Of a stretch of DNA of 61,022 nt, positions 12,001 to 18,223 are shown one piece after another. How positions within the stretch are numbered: position 1 is the first letter of the stretch; each line of letters opens with the position of its first letter. The stretch lies in the IMG/VR virus record IMGVR_UViG_3300025816_001375, positions 1 to 61,022 of that record. One strand, given 5' to 3'. The position numbers and the translations under genes were made by a program. The DNA comes from a virus. Below the pieces are notes generated by a model, which was given only the letters and a program-made list of their open reading frames with translations, had not been told where the DNA came from and did not search any database.

Positions 12001-12686
12001 GCAGCCAATCCAGCAAAACTATCATCTTGTAAAGCAGTATTAAATTCTGCTAAAGAACCTGATATAGTATTGTTACCTAAATCAATAGATTTGTTAGTTA
12101 GTGTTGAACCAGTTGCCTCTAATACAATTGTACCTGTTGCATTAGGAAAAGTAATTGTTCTATCTACAGTAGGATCAGTAAATGCTAATGTTGTTTCAGC
12201 AGCGTCATCTGTTGCACCTTCAAATACTAGAGGACTTGCACCAGATAAAACCATACCTGTTGCATCCATAGTACCTGTAAATGTACCACTAAAAGTACCA
12301 CCAGCAATCGTTGGATTATTAATTGTAGGACTTGTTAAAGTTTTATTTGTAAGTGTTTGTGTTGTACCAGAAAATAAAGTATCTAATTGTGATAAAGTAA
12401 CTCTACCTTCAGTACCACCATCTGACAACATTATCTGGTCAGAAGCTTGTAGTGTAGCACCTGTTAAGTCTGTTGCACCATCAATGTTTATGATTGCCTC
12501 AACAGCACCAAATTCTATTGCGTTACCAGCACCATTTACTTTTAAAACCTGTCCTGCAGAACCTATAGATAAAGAAGCACCTAAACCACCATGTGTTAAA
12601 GGTATAAATTCACCTGATTGGTATTCTGCTAAACCTGTTATCGTAGATCCCGAAAAGGTTGCTCGTACTGGCGTTTTAGTTGTCAT
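6072..12686 (-). CDS. Giant repeat-built tail fibre protein (2204 aa)
   Basis: One unbroken 2204-residue frame. It starts MTTKTPVRATFSGSTITGLAEYQ, with a 'FIPLTHGGLGASLS' segment common near fibre N-termini. The body is a patchwork of repeats: '[14 protein letters not shown]', '[26 protein letters not shown]', '[34 protein letters not shown]' and '[17 protein letters not shown]', each present several times. Three non-repeat insertions begin with an 'RVGIGTTSP'-like motif, a motif often found in fibres that carry ligand-binding domains. No S74 intramolecular chaperone is visible at the C-terminus (ends RGFAIAMAIAL). Very high Ser/Thr/Asn content and beta-strand periodicity suggest a long trimeric shaft. 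It is probably the main adhesin. Confidence 0.85.
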   Translation of the reverse strand: MTTKTPVRATFSGSTITGLAEYQSGEFIPLTHGGLGASLSIGSAGQVLKVNGAGNAIEFGAVEAIINIDGATDLTGATLQASDQIMLSDGGTEGRVTLSQLDTLFSGTTQTLTNKTLTSPTINNPTIAGGTFSGTFTGTMDATGMVLSGASPLVFEGATDDAAETTLAFTDPTVDRTITFPNATGTIVLEATGSTLTNKSIDLGNNTISGSLAEFNTALQDDSFAGLAATQTLTNKTLTSVVLNTGVSGSAILDEDDLSSNSATQLATQQSIKAYVDAISTTLTLAADSGSNDDVVVGTDTLTFAGGTGIDSTVSNNQISYAIDSTVVTLTGTQTLTNKTLTSPTITGTGAIAGTFTGNITGDVTGNADTATALETARTIGGTSFDGSANIAVALSTAATTLETARTIGGVSFDGSANINLPGVNTSGNQDTSGNAATATTLETARTIAGQSFDGSANITIASTDLSNTSNITLNDATQTLTNKTLTTPVIAEIDATGDFTLDAAGDILLDAAGNDVKILNAGTELARFVNNSQNLIVKNPNQDKDITISGNDGGSNVDALTFDMSDAGAATFNSNVTVGGNAVITGNLTVNGSTTTLSTTNSTIEDRLIELGTGTTGTPGNDMGLVFERGDSDNAFIGWDESTDKFIVGTGTFTGASTGNLTITTGTLVANLEGNVTGDVTGNVTGDVTGNADTATALATARNIGGVSFDGSANINLPGVNTSGNQDTSGNAATATALETARTIAGQSFDGTGNITIASTDLSNTSDIVLLTSTQTLTNKTLTSPTITGTGAIAGTFTGDITGDVTGNADTATTLATARTIAGQSFDGSANITIASTDLSNTSDIVLLTSTQTLTNKTLTSPTINAATITGEVTFAGDVNFDSNTLFVDTSANRVGIGSTTLSQPFTVHNTSSAQIHLRGGGPGIRFSSDEGGSNDATRGFIGFATNSNAFINGTSTGDLAIRGSTDGNIVFGDNGGEYARFTDGGHLQLKGNIVLEGATDNTYETTLTVVDPTADRTITFQNGSGTVAFLTDVTGGSTPGNFTTITLDNNITFEGATADDYETTLTVADPTADRTVTIPDATGTIVLRDTTDTLTNKTLTSPVIAAITSTADIDLTATNDVNIPANVGLTFGNDGEKIEGDGTNLTISSSGTTTLDSVGNIILDADSGGTVIIADNGSSLMKFFQSSGYVALESMVSDNDLKLRGNDGGSYFDALTLDMSDAGSATFNNNISVGGNATITGNLTVNGTTTTANTTNTVISDRLIELGNGTTGTPGNDMGIVLERGDSDNAFIGWDESTDKFIVGTGTFTGASTGNLTITTGTLVANLEGNVTGDVTGNADTATALATARTIGGTSFDGTANIAVNLAATATTLATARNIGGVSFDGSANINLPGVNTSGNQDTSGNAATATALETARTIAGQSFDGTGNITIASTDLSNTSNIALLDGTQTLTNKTLTSPTINGATFGAADVTFDTSTLHIDSTNDRVGIGTTSPSTYLAVRTPDTSSLVDALHLDNPNAAGRGVALSFQQGNNRKARIKSFFDATTNWNLAFDTEDTANALIINDNGNVGVGTTTPSTKLEVSGTITSTAFSGPLTGDVTGNADTATTLATARTIAGQSFDGSANITIASTDLSNTSNITLNDATQTLTNKTLTSPVIANITSTENISLNSSQSITLDVDDKIFLDSGSNGIVELKNDGTSYGKLFAYGGFKIESLISDQDLLLRGNDGGSFITALSLDMSEAGAATFNSTVTASGFVGDVTGNADTATALETARTIAGQSFDGTSNITIAATDLSDTDQSLSTTDNVTFNDMTVSGNLTVSGTTTTVNTETINLADNTITLNSNETGTPSQDGGIEIERGTSTNKTLVWNETTDKWTVGSETFVAGTFEGALTGNVTGDVTGDVTGNADTATALATARTIGGVSFDGSANINLPGVNTSGNQDTSGNAATATALETARTIAGQSFDGSANITIASTDLSNTSNIALLDGTQTLTNKTLTSPTISGPTITGDATFDTNTLHIDSTNNRIGIGTTSPAVALDLQQINPSEGFRVRRHNSSGQYIDISETDGSRHEIKAVGDKEFRMVNATTEPDLGWHFYRNGSERFRILGDGLITLPSGAATLVGDTTTQTLTNKTIDASSNTISNIGDSQLTTGIDAAKISSGSVSNTEFDYLDGVTSSVQTQLDNKSTRGFAIAMAIAL
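6690..12360 (-). repeat. Degenerate tandem module array inside the giant fibre
   Basis: Nucleotide-level repeats of about 60-250 bp, diverged but clearly related, run through the fibre gene. Examples on the plus strand are the blocks around 6775-6960, 8395-8560, 10430-10600 and 11320-11480, which all encode 'A(G/)QSFDGS-N-I...[25 protein letters not shown]'. The same modules recur in the genes at 3317 and 13170, so recombination between genes is possible. Boundaries are approximate. Confidence 0.75.
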
Positions 12687-12689
12687 CTA

Positions 12690-13148
12690 TTATATCTCCG
12701 ATAACTCAGGCATATGTCCTGGTCTTACTGTTGTTACTGCTGTGCCACTTGCGTTTGTAAAAGGCAAATAAAATGATTGACTGACAACGTGATCTAAAAA
12801 ACCATTTATTGTTGTCATGTCTTTATTATTAGTCATTTGAATGTGTGATCTTGTTCCATCTGTTTTAATAAATGGTACTCTACCTTTTGCGTCATGGTCA
12901 TATTCATTAACCCATGCAGTACCATTATAAGCAAGAATTTGTGCAGAACCTAAACTTGAAATAGTTACGTCTGTTAAAGATTCTATAGTAGAAACTTCAG
13001 AGGCAGCTGCGCCACCGATTTCTTTAATAGTACCACTATCGTTTATGTAAAACTTTTGTGATGAAGTATCAATCGCAACTTCACGTGCCGCCAAATCACT
13101 TGTCGTAGGAGCACTTGTACCTGTCTTTAACTTAATAACTGTCGCCAT
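12690..13148 (-). CDS. Short fibre protein with Mtd-like N-terminal domain
   Basis: A 152-residue protein. Residues 1-46 (MATVIKLKTGTSAPTTSDLA, 'REVAIDTSSQKFYINDSGTIKEIGG') match the same N-terminal fibre domain as the genes at 3317 and 13170. The remainder contains a 'SLTDVTISSLGSAQILAYNGTAWVN' segment, a beta-rich motif frequent in fibre shafts. It ends 3 nt before the ATG of the giant fibre. It could be a separate adaptor that carries the giant fibre, since the giant fibre lacks this N-terminal domain itself. Confidence 0.72.
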   Translation of the reverse strand: MATVIKLKTGTSAPTTSDLAAREVAIDTSSQKFYINDSGTIKEIGGAAASEVSTIESLTDVTISSLGSAQILAYNGTAWVNEYDHDAKGRVPFIKTDGTRSHIQMTNNKDMTTINGFLDHVVSQSFYLPFTNASGTAVTTVRPGHMPELSEI

Positions 13149-13169
13149 ATATCTCTCTTATATAAACGA

Positions 13170-15548
13170 TTAGTAAGTTCCGCCGTCTATGTCGCCGTAT
13201 GTTACGTTACTACCGTTTGATTGTAAAATTTTTCCATTATTACCAAGTGCTAATTTAGCAAGTGTGTTTGATCCACTTGCATATAAAATATCACCAGTAG
13301 TGTAAGAAGATTGTCCTGTACCACCATATACTTCGTCAATAACAGTACCTTGCCAAGTACCAGTTGCAATCGTACCTAAAGTAGTGATTGATGTTTGACC
13401 AGAATATGTTGTTTTAATTCTTAATGCGTCTGAAGATACTTCAATTGTAGAGTCATCTACAGCAACGTCTAACTGATTACCTGTTTTAGTTAAAGCGTCA
13501 CCAGCAGATATTTGACCAGCACCAGAGAATTGTTCAACTGTTATATCAGTTGTTCCTAATGTTGGAGTACCGTTATGTGTAAATACATAACCATTGTCAG
13601 CATTTGCATTACCAGCTTCTACGAATACAAAAGCACCACCTGTTATTTCAATTGCCTCATCACCATCAGGTGTTCTTGTTAATACGTATGCAGTTGATCC
13701 ATCACCAACAGTTGTTACTCTATATAAACCATTTTCAGTTGCGTCTGTCTGATTTTTTAATAAAATTCTATCATTTGTTGAAGGTGTTGCACCGTCAATT
13801 GAAAATGCGCCATTTGATCCTGCAGTTATTGTACCAGCACCGTTATCGTATGTACCAGCAACGTTTGCTGTTGAAGCATACTTAACAGAAGCTTTTACAT
13901 CTAAACCATTTGCAACACTATCAACATATGCTTTTGTAGCAGCGTCTTGTGCTGAAGATGGATCAGTTACGTTTGTTATTCTACTTGAATTAACATCAAC
14001 AGTACCAGTACCTTTAGGGTCAAGTATTAAGTCAATGTTTGAATCATCACCAGCAGTTCCTATTGTTACACCATTACCTGTAGCCGAGTTTGTAATTTCA
14101 ACAGCATTGACAGCATTTGAAGTTTGCTGAAATAATATCTGTTCATTACCACTTGCGTCAGCAATAAAGCCTGCGTCAGCAAATCTAGGTGTAGTTAATG
14201 TAGGACTTGTTAATGTTTTATTTGTTAAAGTTTGTGATCCTGTAAGTGTAGCAACTGTACTATCAATCGCAACTGTTAAAGTATTACCAGAACCAGATGT
14301 ATCAATACCAGTTCCTCCAGCGATTGTAAGTGTTTCAGAATCTAAATCTATGTTTAATGCACCACCAGAGTCACCTTGAAAGTCAAGGTCTTGTGCCGTT
14401 ACTTGTGAGTCAACATATGCTTTAATTGATTGTTGAGTTGCAAGTGCTGTGGCACTATTACTTGACATATTGTCTTCATCAGCAATAGCAGTAATACCAT
14501 CAAGTAAATTTAATTCAGTTGCTGTTGCAGTTAAGACAACGTCTTCATTAATTTTAGGTGATGTTAAAGTTTTGTTTGTTAATGTTTCTGTATTATCTAA
14601 TAATGAAACTGTACCAGTAGCGTTCGGGAACGTAATCGTTCTATCTGCTGTTGGGTCTGTTACCGTTAATGTAGTTTCATAATCATCAGCAGTTGCACCT
14701 TCAAATACAATTGAGCTATCAGTAATCGCCAAACCAGAAACGTTTGGTGATGTAATTGTTTTGTTAGTTAATGTTTCTGAACCTGTTGTAGAAACTAAAG
14801 TTGCGTCAGAAACAGCACTATTAAATTCTGCAAGAGTACCTGTTACTGTAGCTTCTGATAAATCTATTGTTAAAGTGTTTGAATCACTATTAATAGTTTT
14901 GTTCGTTAATATTTGACTACCAGTTAATGTTGCAACTGTGCTATCAATAGCAAATGAAACTTGGTTGTTAGATACTGTTGAATCAATACCAGTACCACCA
15001 GCAAGTGTTAAAGTTTCGCCAGTGTTAAATGTATCATCTGAACCAATATCAGCAGCAATTGTAAATTGACTTGAAGCTGGGGCAGCAAATGATAGGTTAC
15101 CAGAACCGTCTGTAGTTAATATATGACCATTAGAACCATCTGTACCAGGTAAAGTAAACGTTAAACTACTTGCAACACTATTGGGAGATTTTAATGCTAC
15201 AAAATGTGCACCGTTATTAGTACCTTCGTTGAATTTTATTGTACCACCAACTGTAGCAGAATTACCTATTAATAATTCGTCTATGGCCTTGTTTGAATCT
15301 ACTATTAGACCAGATGAAGCAGTTAATGTACCATGTGCATGGTCCATCAATTGAGTATAGTATTGTCCGCCTATCTGAATTGCTGCATTTGATGTTGATG
15401 ATGGATCACCTATGAATAGTCGTAATCCGTTACCACCAGCGCCTGTGCTGGCTGCCGATGTATCATAAACGTAGGCAAGTTCCCCTTGCTCTAGACCTGA
15501 AGGTGCGACAGCACCTGTGGTTCGTTTAATCTTTATAATTGTTGCCAT
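13170..15548 (-). CDS. Tail fibre protein with Mtd-like N-terminus and receptor-type C-terminal domain
   Basis: A 792-residue fibre. Residues 1-50 (MATIIKIKRTTGAVAPSGLEQGELAYVYDT) are the N-terminal fibre domain. The middle carries the same '[29 protein letters not shown]' and 'LTNKTLTSP' repeats as its neighbours. Beyond about residue 530 it has a different beta-rich domain ('SIDGATPSTNDRILLKNQTDATENGLYRV'). This is related to the one in the fibre at 41073 and common in cyanophage fibres. It ends in 'GKILQSNGSNVTYGDIDGGTY'. Likely host-binding. Confidence 0.82.
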   Translation of the reverse strand: MATIIKIKRTTGAVAPSGLEQGELAYVYDTSAASTGAGGNGLRLFIGDPSSTSNAAIQIGGQYYTQLMDHAHGTLTASSGLIVDSNKAIDELLIGNSATVGGTIKFNEGTNNGAHFVALKSPNSVASSLTFTLPGTDGSNGHILTTDGSGNLSFAAPASSQFTIAADIGSDDTFNTGETLTLAGGTGIDSTVSNNQVSFAIDSTVATLTGSQILTNKTINSDSNTLTIDLSEATVTGTLAEFNSAVSDATLVSTTGSETLTNKTITSPNVSGLAITDSSIVFEGATADDYETTLTVTDPTADRTITFPNATGTVSLLDNTETLTNKTLTSPKINEDVVLTATATELNLLDGITAIADEDNMSSNSATALATQQSIKAYVDSQVTAQDLDFQGDSGGALNIDLDSETLTIAGGTGIDTSGSGNTLTVAIDSTVATLTGSQTLTNKTLTSPTLTTPRFADAGFIADASGNEQILFQQTSNAVNAVEITNSATGNGVTIGTAGDDSNIDLILDPKGTGTVDVNSSRITNVTDPSSAQDAATKAYVDSVANGLDVKASVKYASTANVAGTYDNGAGTITAGSNGAFSIDGATPSTNDRILLKNQTDATENGLYRVTTVGDGSTAYVLTRTPDGDEAIEITGGAFVFVEAGNANADNGYVFTHNGTPTLGTTDITVEQFSGAGQISAGDALTKTGNQLDVAVDDSTIEVSSDALRIKTTYSGQTSITTLGTIATGTWQGTVIDEVYGGTGQSSYTTGDILYASGSNTLAKLALGNNGKILQSNGSNVTYGDIDGGTY

Positions 15549-15560
15549 TTTTTCTCCCTA

Positions 15561-15839
15561 TTAAAATGTGCCACCGTTTAATATTAAATTTCCACTTTCA
15601 GTTTTTATTTCAGTTCTCGTTACAAATTTTTTTGTTGTATCATCATATTGAATCATTGCACCATCATCTAGCGTTGAGGCATTTACGTCACTCAAACCAG
15701 TAAATTTATTTACATTACTTTGGAGTTGAGCAACAGATGGTGATGTGACCGATACGTTATTCGGTCCAGTTGAGTTACTATTAATCGTAGCTGTGGTGTT
15801 AGTACCTGTACTATACGTAGCAGTAATATCGTTTGACAT
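15561..15839 (-). CDS. Small fibre-associated protein
   Basis: A 92-residue Ser/Thr/Asn-rich protein (MSNDITATYSTGTNTTATIN...). The 'LSDVNASTLDDGAMIQYDDTTKKFV' segment is a short fibre motif found in many marine phage fibre proteins, and the C-terminal 'LILNGGTF' resembles the end of the fibre encoded next (GDIDGGTY). It is 12 nt upstream of the 792-residue fibre and is preceded by an exact late promoter. It is probably a fibre segment or connector; the assignment rests on composition and context. Confidence 0.65.
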   Translation of the reverse strand: MSNDITATYSTGTNTTATINSNSTGPNNVSVTSPSVAQLQSNVNKFTGLSDVNASTLDDGAMIQYDDTTKKFVTRTEIKTESGNLILNGGTF

Positions 15840-15869
15840 TTTTACCCTTATTAAATACTGTTATTACAA

Positions 15870-15877
15870 TATTTATA
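15870..15877 (-). promoter_or_regulatory. T4-type late promoter
   Basis: Exact TATAAATA on the minus strand, 30 bp before the gene starting at 15839. Confidence 0.7.
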
Positions 15878-15917
15878 ATAATAAGATACTAAATCAAAGG
15901 CAATTATGTAATTTCAA

Positions 15918-16202
15918 CTATTTTTTGTCAGCAGTTGCGTCAGAATTAGTTTCAGGTTTCTTTAACTCTATACCTAATTCTTTTGCAATTACAGCGTCAT
16001 AATGTGCCTGAAGAATTGCGACTTTTTCTAACTCTAAAGATAGTTTAATTTTAGTTGCTTGTAAATCTTGTCTTACAATAATGCAATTAAAAGTTTTAGG
16101 GTTTAAGTCACTTTTTTTATAGTCTTTACCGTCTATAGTAAATACTGCTTCTTGTGGCGCACTTGTCGGTGCTGTTGTCGTGTTGATTGCTTCACTACTC
16201 AT
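15918..16202 (-). CDS. Small hypothetical phage protein
   Basis: A 94-residue protein. An N-terminal Thr/Ala-rich stretch is followed by 'AVFTIDGKDYKKSDLNPKTFN' and a helical segment, then a charged tail. Short proteins with an 'F.IDGK.Y...DL' start and a following helix are common in structural regions of marine T4-like phages, next to the protein type encoded at 16222. The function is unknown. It is possibly a chaperone or a tail-associated coiled-coil protein. Confidence 0.6.
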   Translation of the reverse strand: MSSEAINTTTAPTSAPQEAVFTIDGKDYKKSDLNPKTFNCIIVRQDLQATKIKLSLELEKVAILQAHYDAVIAKELGIELKKPETNSDATADKK

Positions 16203-16221
16203 GTTGTATATCTCCTTATTA

Positions 16222-16557
16222 TTATACGTTAGGTCTAACAGTCATTAGACCCTCAATTACTCTTGTTACTGTACCTGAAGAGTCTGTTATGTCCATATCG
16301 AACACATATCTTGCAGGTGCTTCTAAAGCTGCTGTTTGCGTTGCAGTTAGTGACATAGTGATACCACCTGTCGTTCTATCTGCTGTAAATTCTATGGTTA
16401 AATCTGTACGTGTTCTTGTACTCGCATAACCCAAAGCCATCTTTGCAGTTGCCGTATAACCAGTTAAATCTAACGGACTTCCCGCACTATCTTTAACTGT
16501 TACCGTTGAACTGAAAGTAGTTCCTTGATCTATCGTAAAATTTGCTACAGCTGCCAT
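16222..16557 (-). CDS. Beta-rich phage structural protein (BppU N-terminal-like)
   Basis: A 111-residue protein starting MAAVANFTIDQGTTFSSTVTV with 'GSPLDLTGYTATAKM' and a C-terminal 'YVFDMDITDSSGTVTRVIEGLMTVRP'. This pattern is shared by a widespread family of short phage virion proteins resembling the N-terminal domain of upper baseplate proteins. It is the most distal gene of the left fibre block. A late promoter lies 6 bp before the ATG, back to back with the sigma70-like promoter of the TonB receptor. Confidence 0.7.
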   Translation of the reverse strand: MAAVANFTIDQGTTFSSTVTVKDSAGSPLDLTGYTATAKMALGYASTRTRTDLTIEFTADRTTGGITMSLTATQTAALEAPARYVFDMDITDSSGTVTRVIEGLMTVRPNV

Positions 16558-16562
16558 ACTAC

Positions 16563-16570
16563 TATTTATA
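16563..16570 (-). promoter_or_regulatory. T4-type late promoter
   Basis: Exact TATAAATA on the minus strand, 6 bp before the gene that starts at 16557. The spacing implies an almost leaderless late transcript. Confidence 0.65.
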
Positions 16571-16579
16571 CATACACTA

Positions 16580-16607
16580 TTGACTTTTTTTTAAAAAGTG
16601 ATATTAT
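16580..16607 (+). promoter_or_regulatory. Sigma70-like promoter of the TonB receptor gene
   Basis: -35 TTGACT (16580-16585), 16 bp spacer, -10 TATTAT (16602-16607), then 5 nt to the ATG at 16613. The predicted start of transcription is at or just before the ATG. No Shine-Dalgarno fits in this space. Confidence 0.6.
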
Positions 16608-16612
16608 ATAGT

Positions 16613-18223
16613 ATGCACAAAATTTTAATAATTTTAACATTTTTATTTAGTAATATATTATTTGCAGCCGAAAACGACTGTCAATGGGAAAATGAAACTC
16701 CTTGTGTTATTATATCTAAATCAAACATAACAAATTCTAACAAAATTGGTGATAAAATTACACCGAGTATTTCTATAACAAAAAATCAAATAGAAAAATA
16801 CAATCTTATAGATTTAGCAAAAACTTTAAATTTTATTCAAAGCTTAGAAGTATCTCAATCAGGTCCTACAGGACAACAAGGATCAGTTTTTTTTAGAGGC
16901 ACTAATTCAAATCACGTTTTAGTTTTATTAAACGGTATACCAATAAATGATTATTCTACACCAACAGGTGCATTTGATATTGGACAAGATTTTATGTTCA
17001 ATGTACAACAGATAGATGTTTACAAAGGATCATCTGGTGCTCATTGGGGCGCTGACGCTGTAGGAGGTGCAATTAATTTTAGAACAACTATTGACTATGA
17101 AAAAAAATTAAATATTTCAGGAAATCATAACGATAAAACAATTAGTGGAAATTATTATACTAATATAAATGACTTTGATATATCCGTATCAGCAGGAGAA
17201 CATCAATCAAAAAATATATCAGCACTCTCTGGTGCTAATGAAAAGGATGGAACAGAAAATAAATCTCTTTCACTAAACGTAAGTAAATGGTATGACTTAT
17301 TACATTGGAGAACAAGTTTTTTTACAAGAAATACGTTTACCGATTTAGATGGACATAATGTACTTGTACAAAATGATAAATGGTCCGATAATACATTTTA
17401 TGCTTTTCAAACAGGACTAGATTACAAAAACAGTAGTTTAACTTTACATACACACCAATATGATAGGAACTATGATGATGATTATTATAAAAGTCAAAAC
17501 TATACGCTAAAGGCTACACAACAATATGAAAACTATGGTTTTGGATTTGATTATAAACACAATGAATCGTTAAACAATCAACATCATAATTTAGGATATT
17601 TTTTTAATTTATCATATGACATATTTTCCTATCATCACAGATTTGATGAAGAACACGAAACGCATAAGTTAGGATTTTTTAAAGAAATACAAGATGGATT
17701 AAGTATAAGTGGAAGTACATCTACAAGTTATAAAGACAAAACTACCTGGACAGCTATCGAGTATGGTGAAACACAGGAATTAACGTTAACTAAAAATAAT
17801 TTTTCAACAACAGTTTTTAAAAACGATATAGGTAATTTAAATACGGATGGTATTGAACTTGCTTATAATCTTAATGATATTAAATTTTTTGCAAGTCATC
17901 TTAACAGCAAAACAAACGATACGGTAACACTAAGACGCCCTAATTGGTCACTAGGATTTATTCACAATTATGATTTTAAAAATAACTTTTCACTAACCAC
18001 AAATTACAAATATAAAGGCGAACATTTAGATGTACATAACTCTAATTGGTCAACAATCTCAATGCCTGAAACACATTTATTAGATTTAAATATTGGTTAT
18101 AATTATTATGGAATAAAATTTGGTGTAAGTGCAACAAACCTTTTAAATGAAAATTATGAGTCACCTCACGGATTTAACCAAGAAGGTAGAAAATTAACTT
18201 TAGGTTTTAATAAGTCTTTCTAA
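16613..18223 (+). CDS. TonB-dependent outer-membrane receptor (BtuB/CirA-like)
   Basis: A 536-residue protein. It has a signal peptide (MHKILIILTFLFSNILFA, cleavage about residue 18) and a plug domain (about residues 40-155). The plug contains 'VFFRGTNSNHVLVLLNGIPIND', 'IDVYKGSSGAHWGADAVGGAINF'-type motifs diagnostic of TonB-dependent receptors. A C-terminal beta-barrel ends in Phe (LGFNKSF), the outer-membrane assembly signal. Length is short compared with BtuB (about 600). 'TPCVIISK' near the mature N-terminus could be the TonB box. The family imports cobalamin, siderophores, haem or glycans using host TonB/ExbBD; the substrate is not readable. An alternative GTG start at 16598 overlaps the promoter spacer, so ATG 16613 is preferred. 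Such receptors are very unusual phage cargo. The stop overlaps that of the convergent rSAM gene. Confidence 0.9.
   Translation: MHKILIILTFLFSNILFAAENDCQWENETPCVIISKSNITNSNKIGDKITPSISITKNQIEKYNLIDLAKTLNFIQSLEVSQSGPTGQQGSVFFRGTNSNHVLVLLNGIPINDYSTPTGAFDIGQDFMFNVQQIDVYKGSSGAHWGADAVGGAINFRTTIDYEKKLNISGNHNDKTISGNYYTNINDFDISVSAGEHQSKNISALSGANEKDGTENKSLSLNVSKWYDLLHWRTSFFTRNTFTDLDGHNVLVQNDKWSDNTFYAFQTGLDYKNSSLTLHTHQYDRNYDDDYYKSQNYTLKATQQYENYGFGFDYKHNESLNNQHHNLGYFFNLSYDIFSYHHRFDEEHETHKLGFFKEIQDGLSISGSTSTSYKDKTTWTAIEYGETQELTLTKNNFSTTVFKNDIGNLNTDGIELAYNLNDIKFFASHLNSKTNDTVTLRRPNWSLGFIHNYDFKNNFSLTTNYKYKGEHLDVHNSNWSTISMPETHLLDLNIGYNYYGIKFGVSATNLLNENYESPHGFNQEGRKLTLGFNKSF

Noticed and set aside
6072-12686. 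Intramolecular chaperone (S74-type) at the end of the giant fibre
   Set aside because: The RVGIGTTSP motifs often accompany that domain, but the C-terminus has no S74 catalytic Ser-Lys region and ends soon after a short shaft motif.
16598-16612. GTG at 16598 as the start of the TonB receptor
   Set aside because: It would lie between the -35 and -10 boxes of the likely promoter; the ATG at 16613 begins a normal signal peptide.
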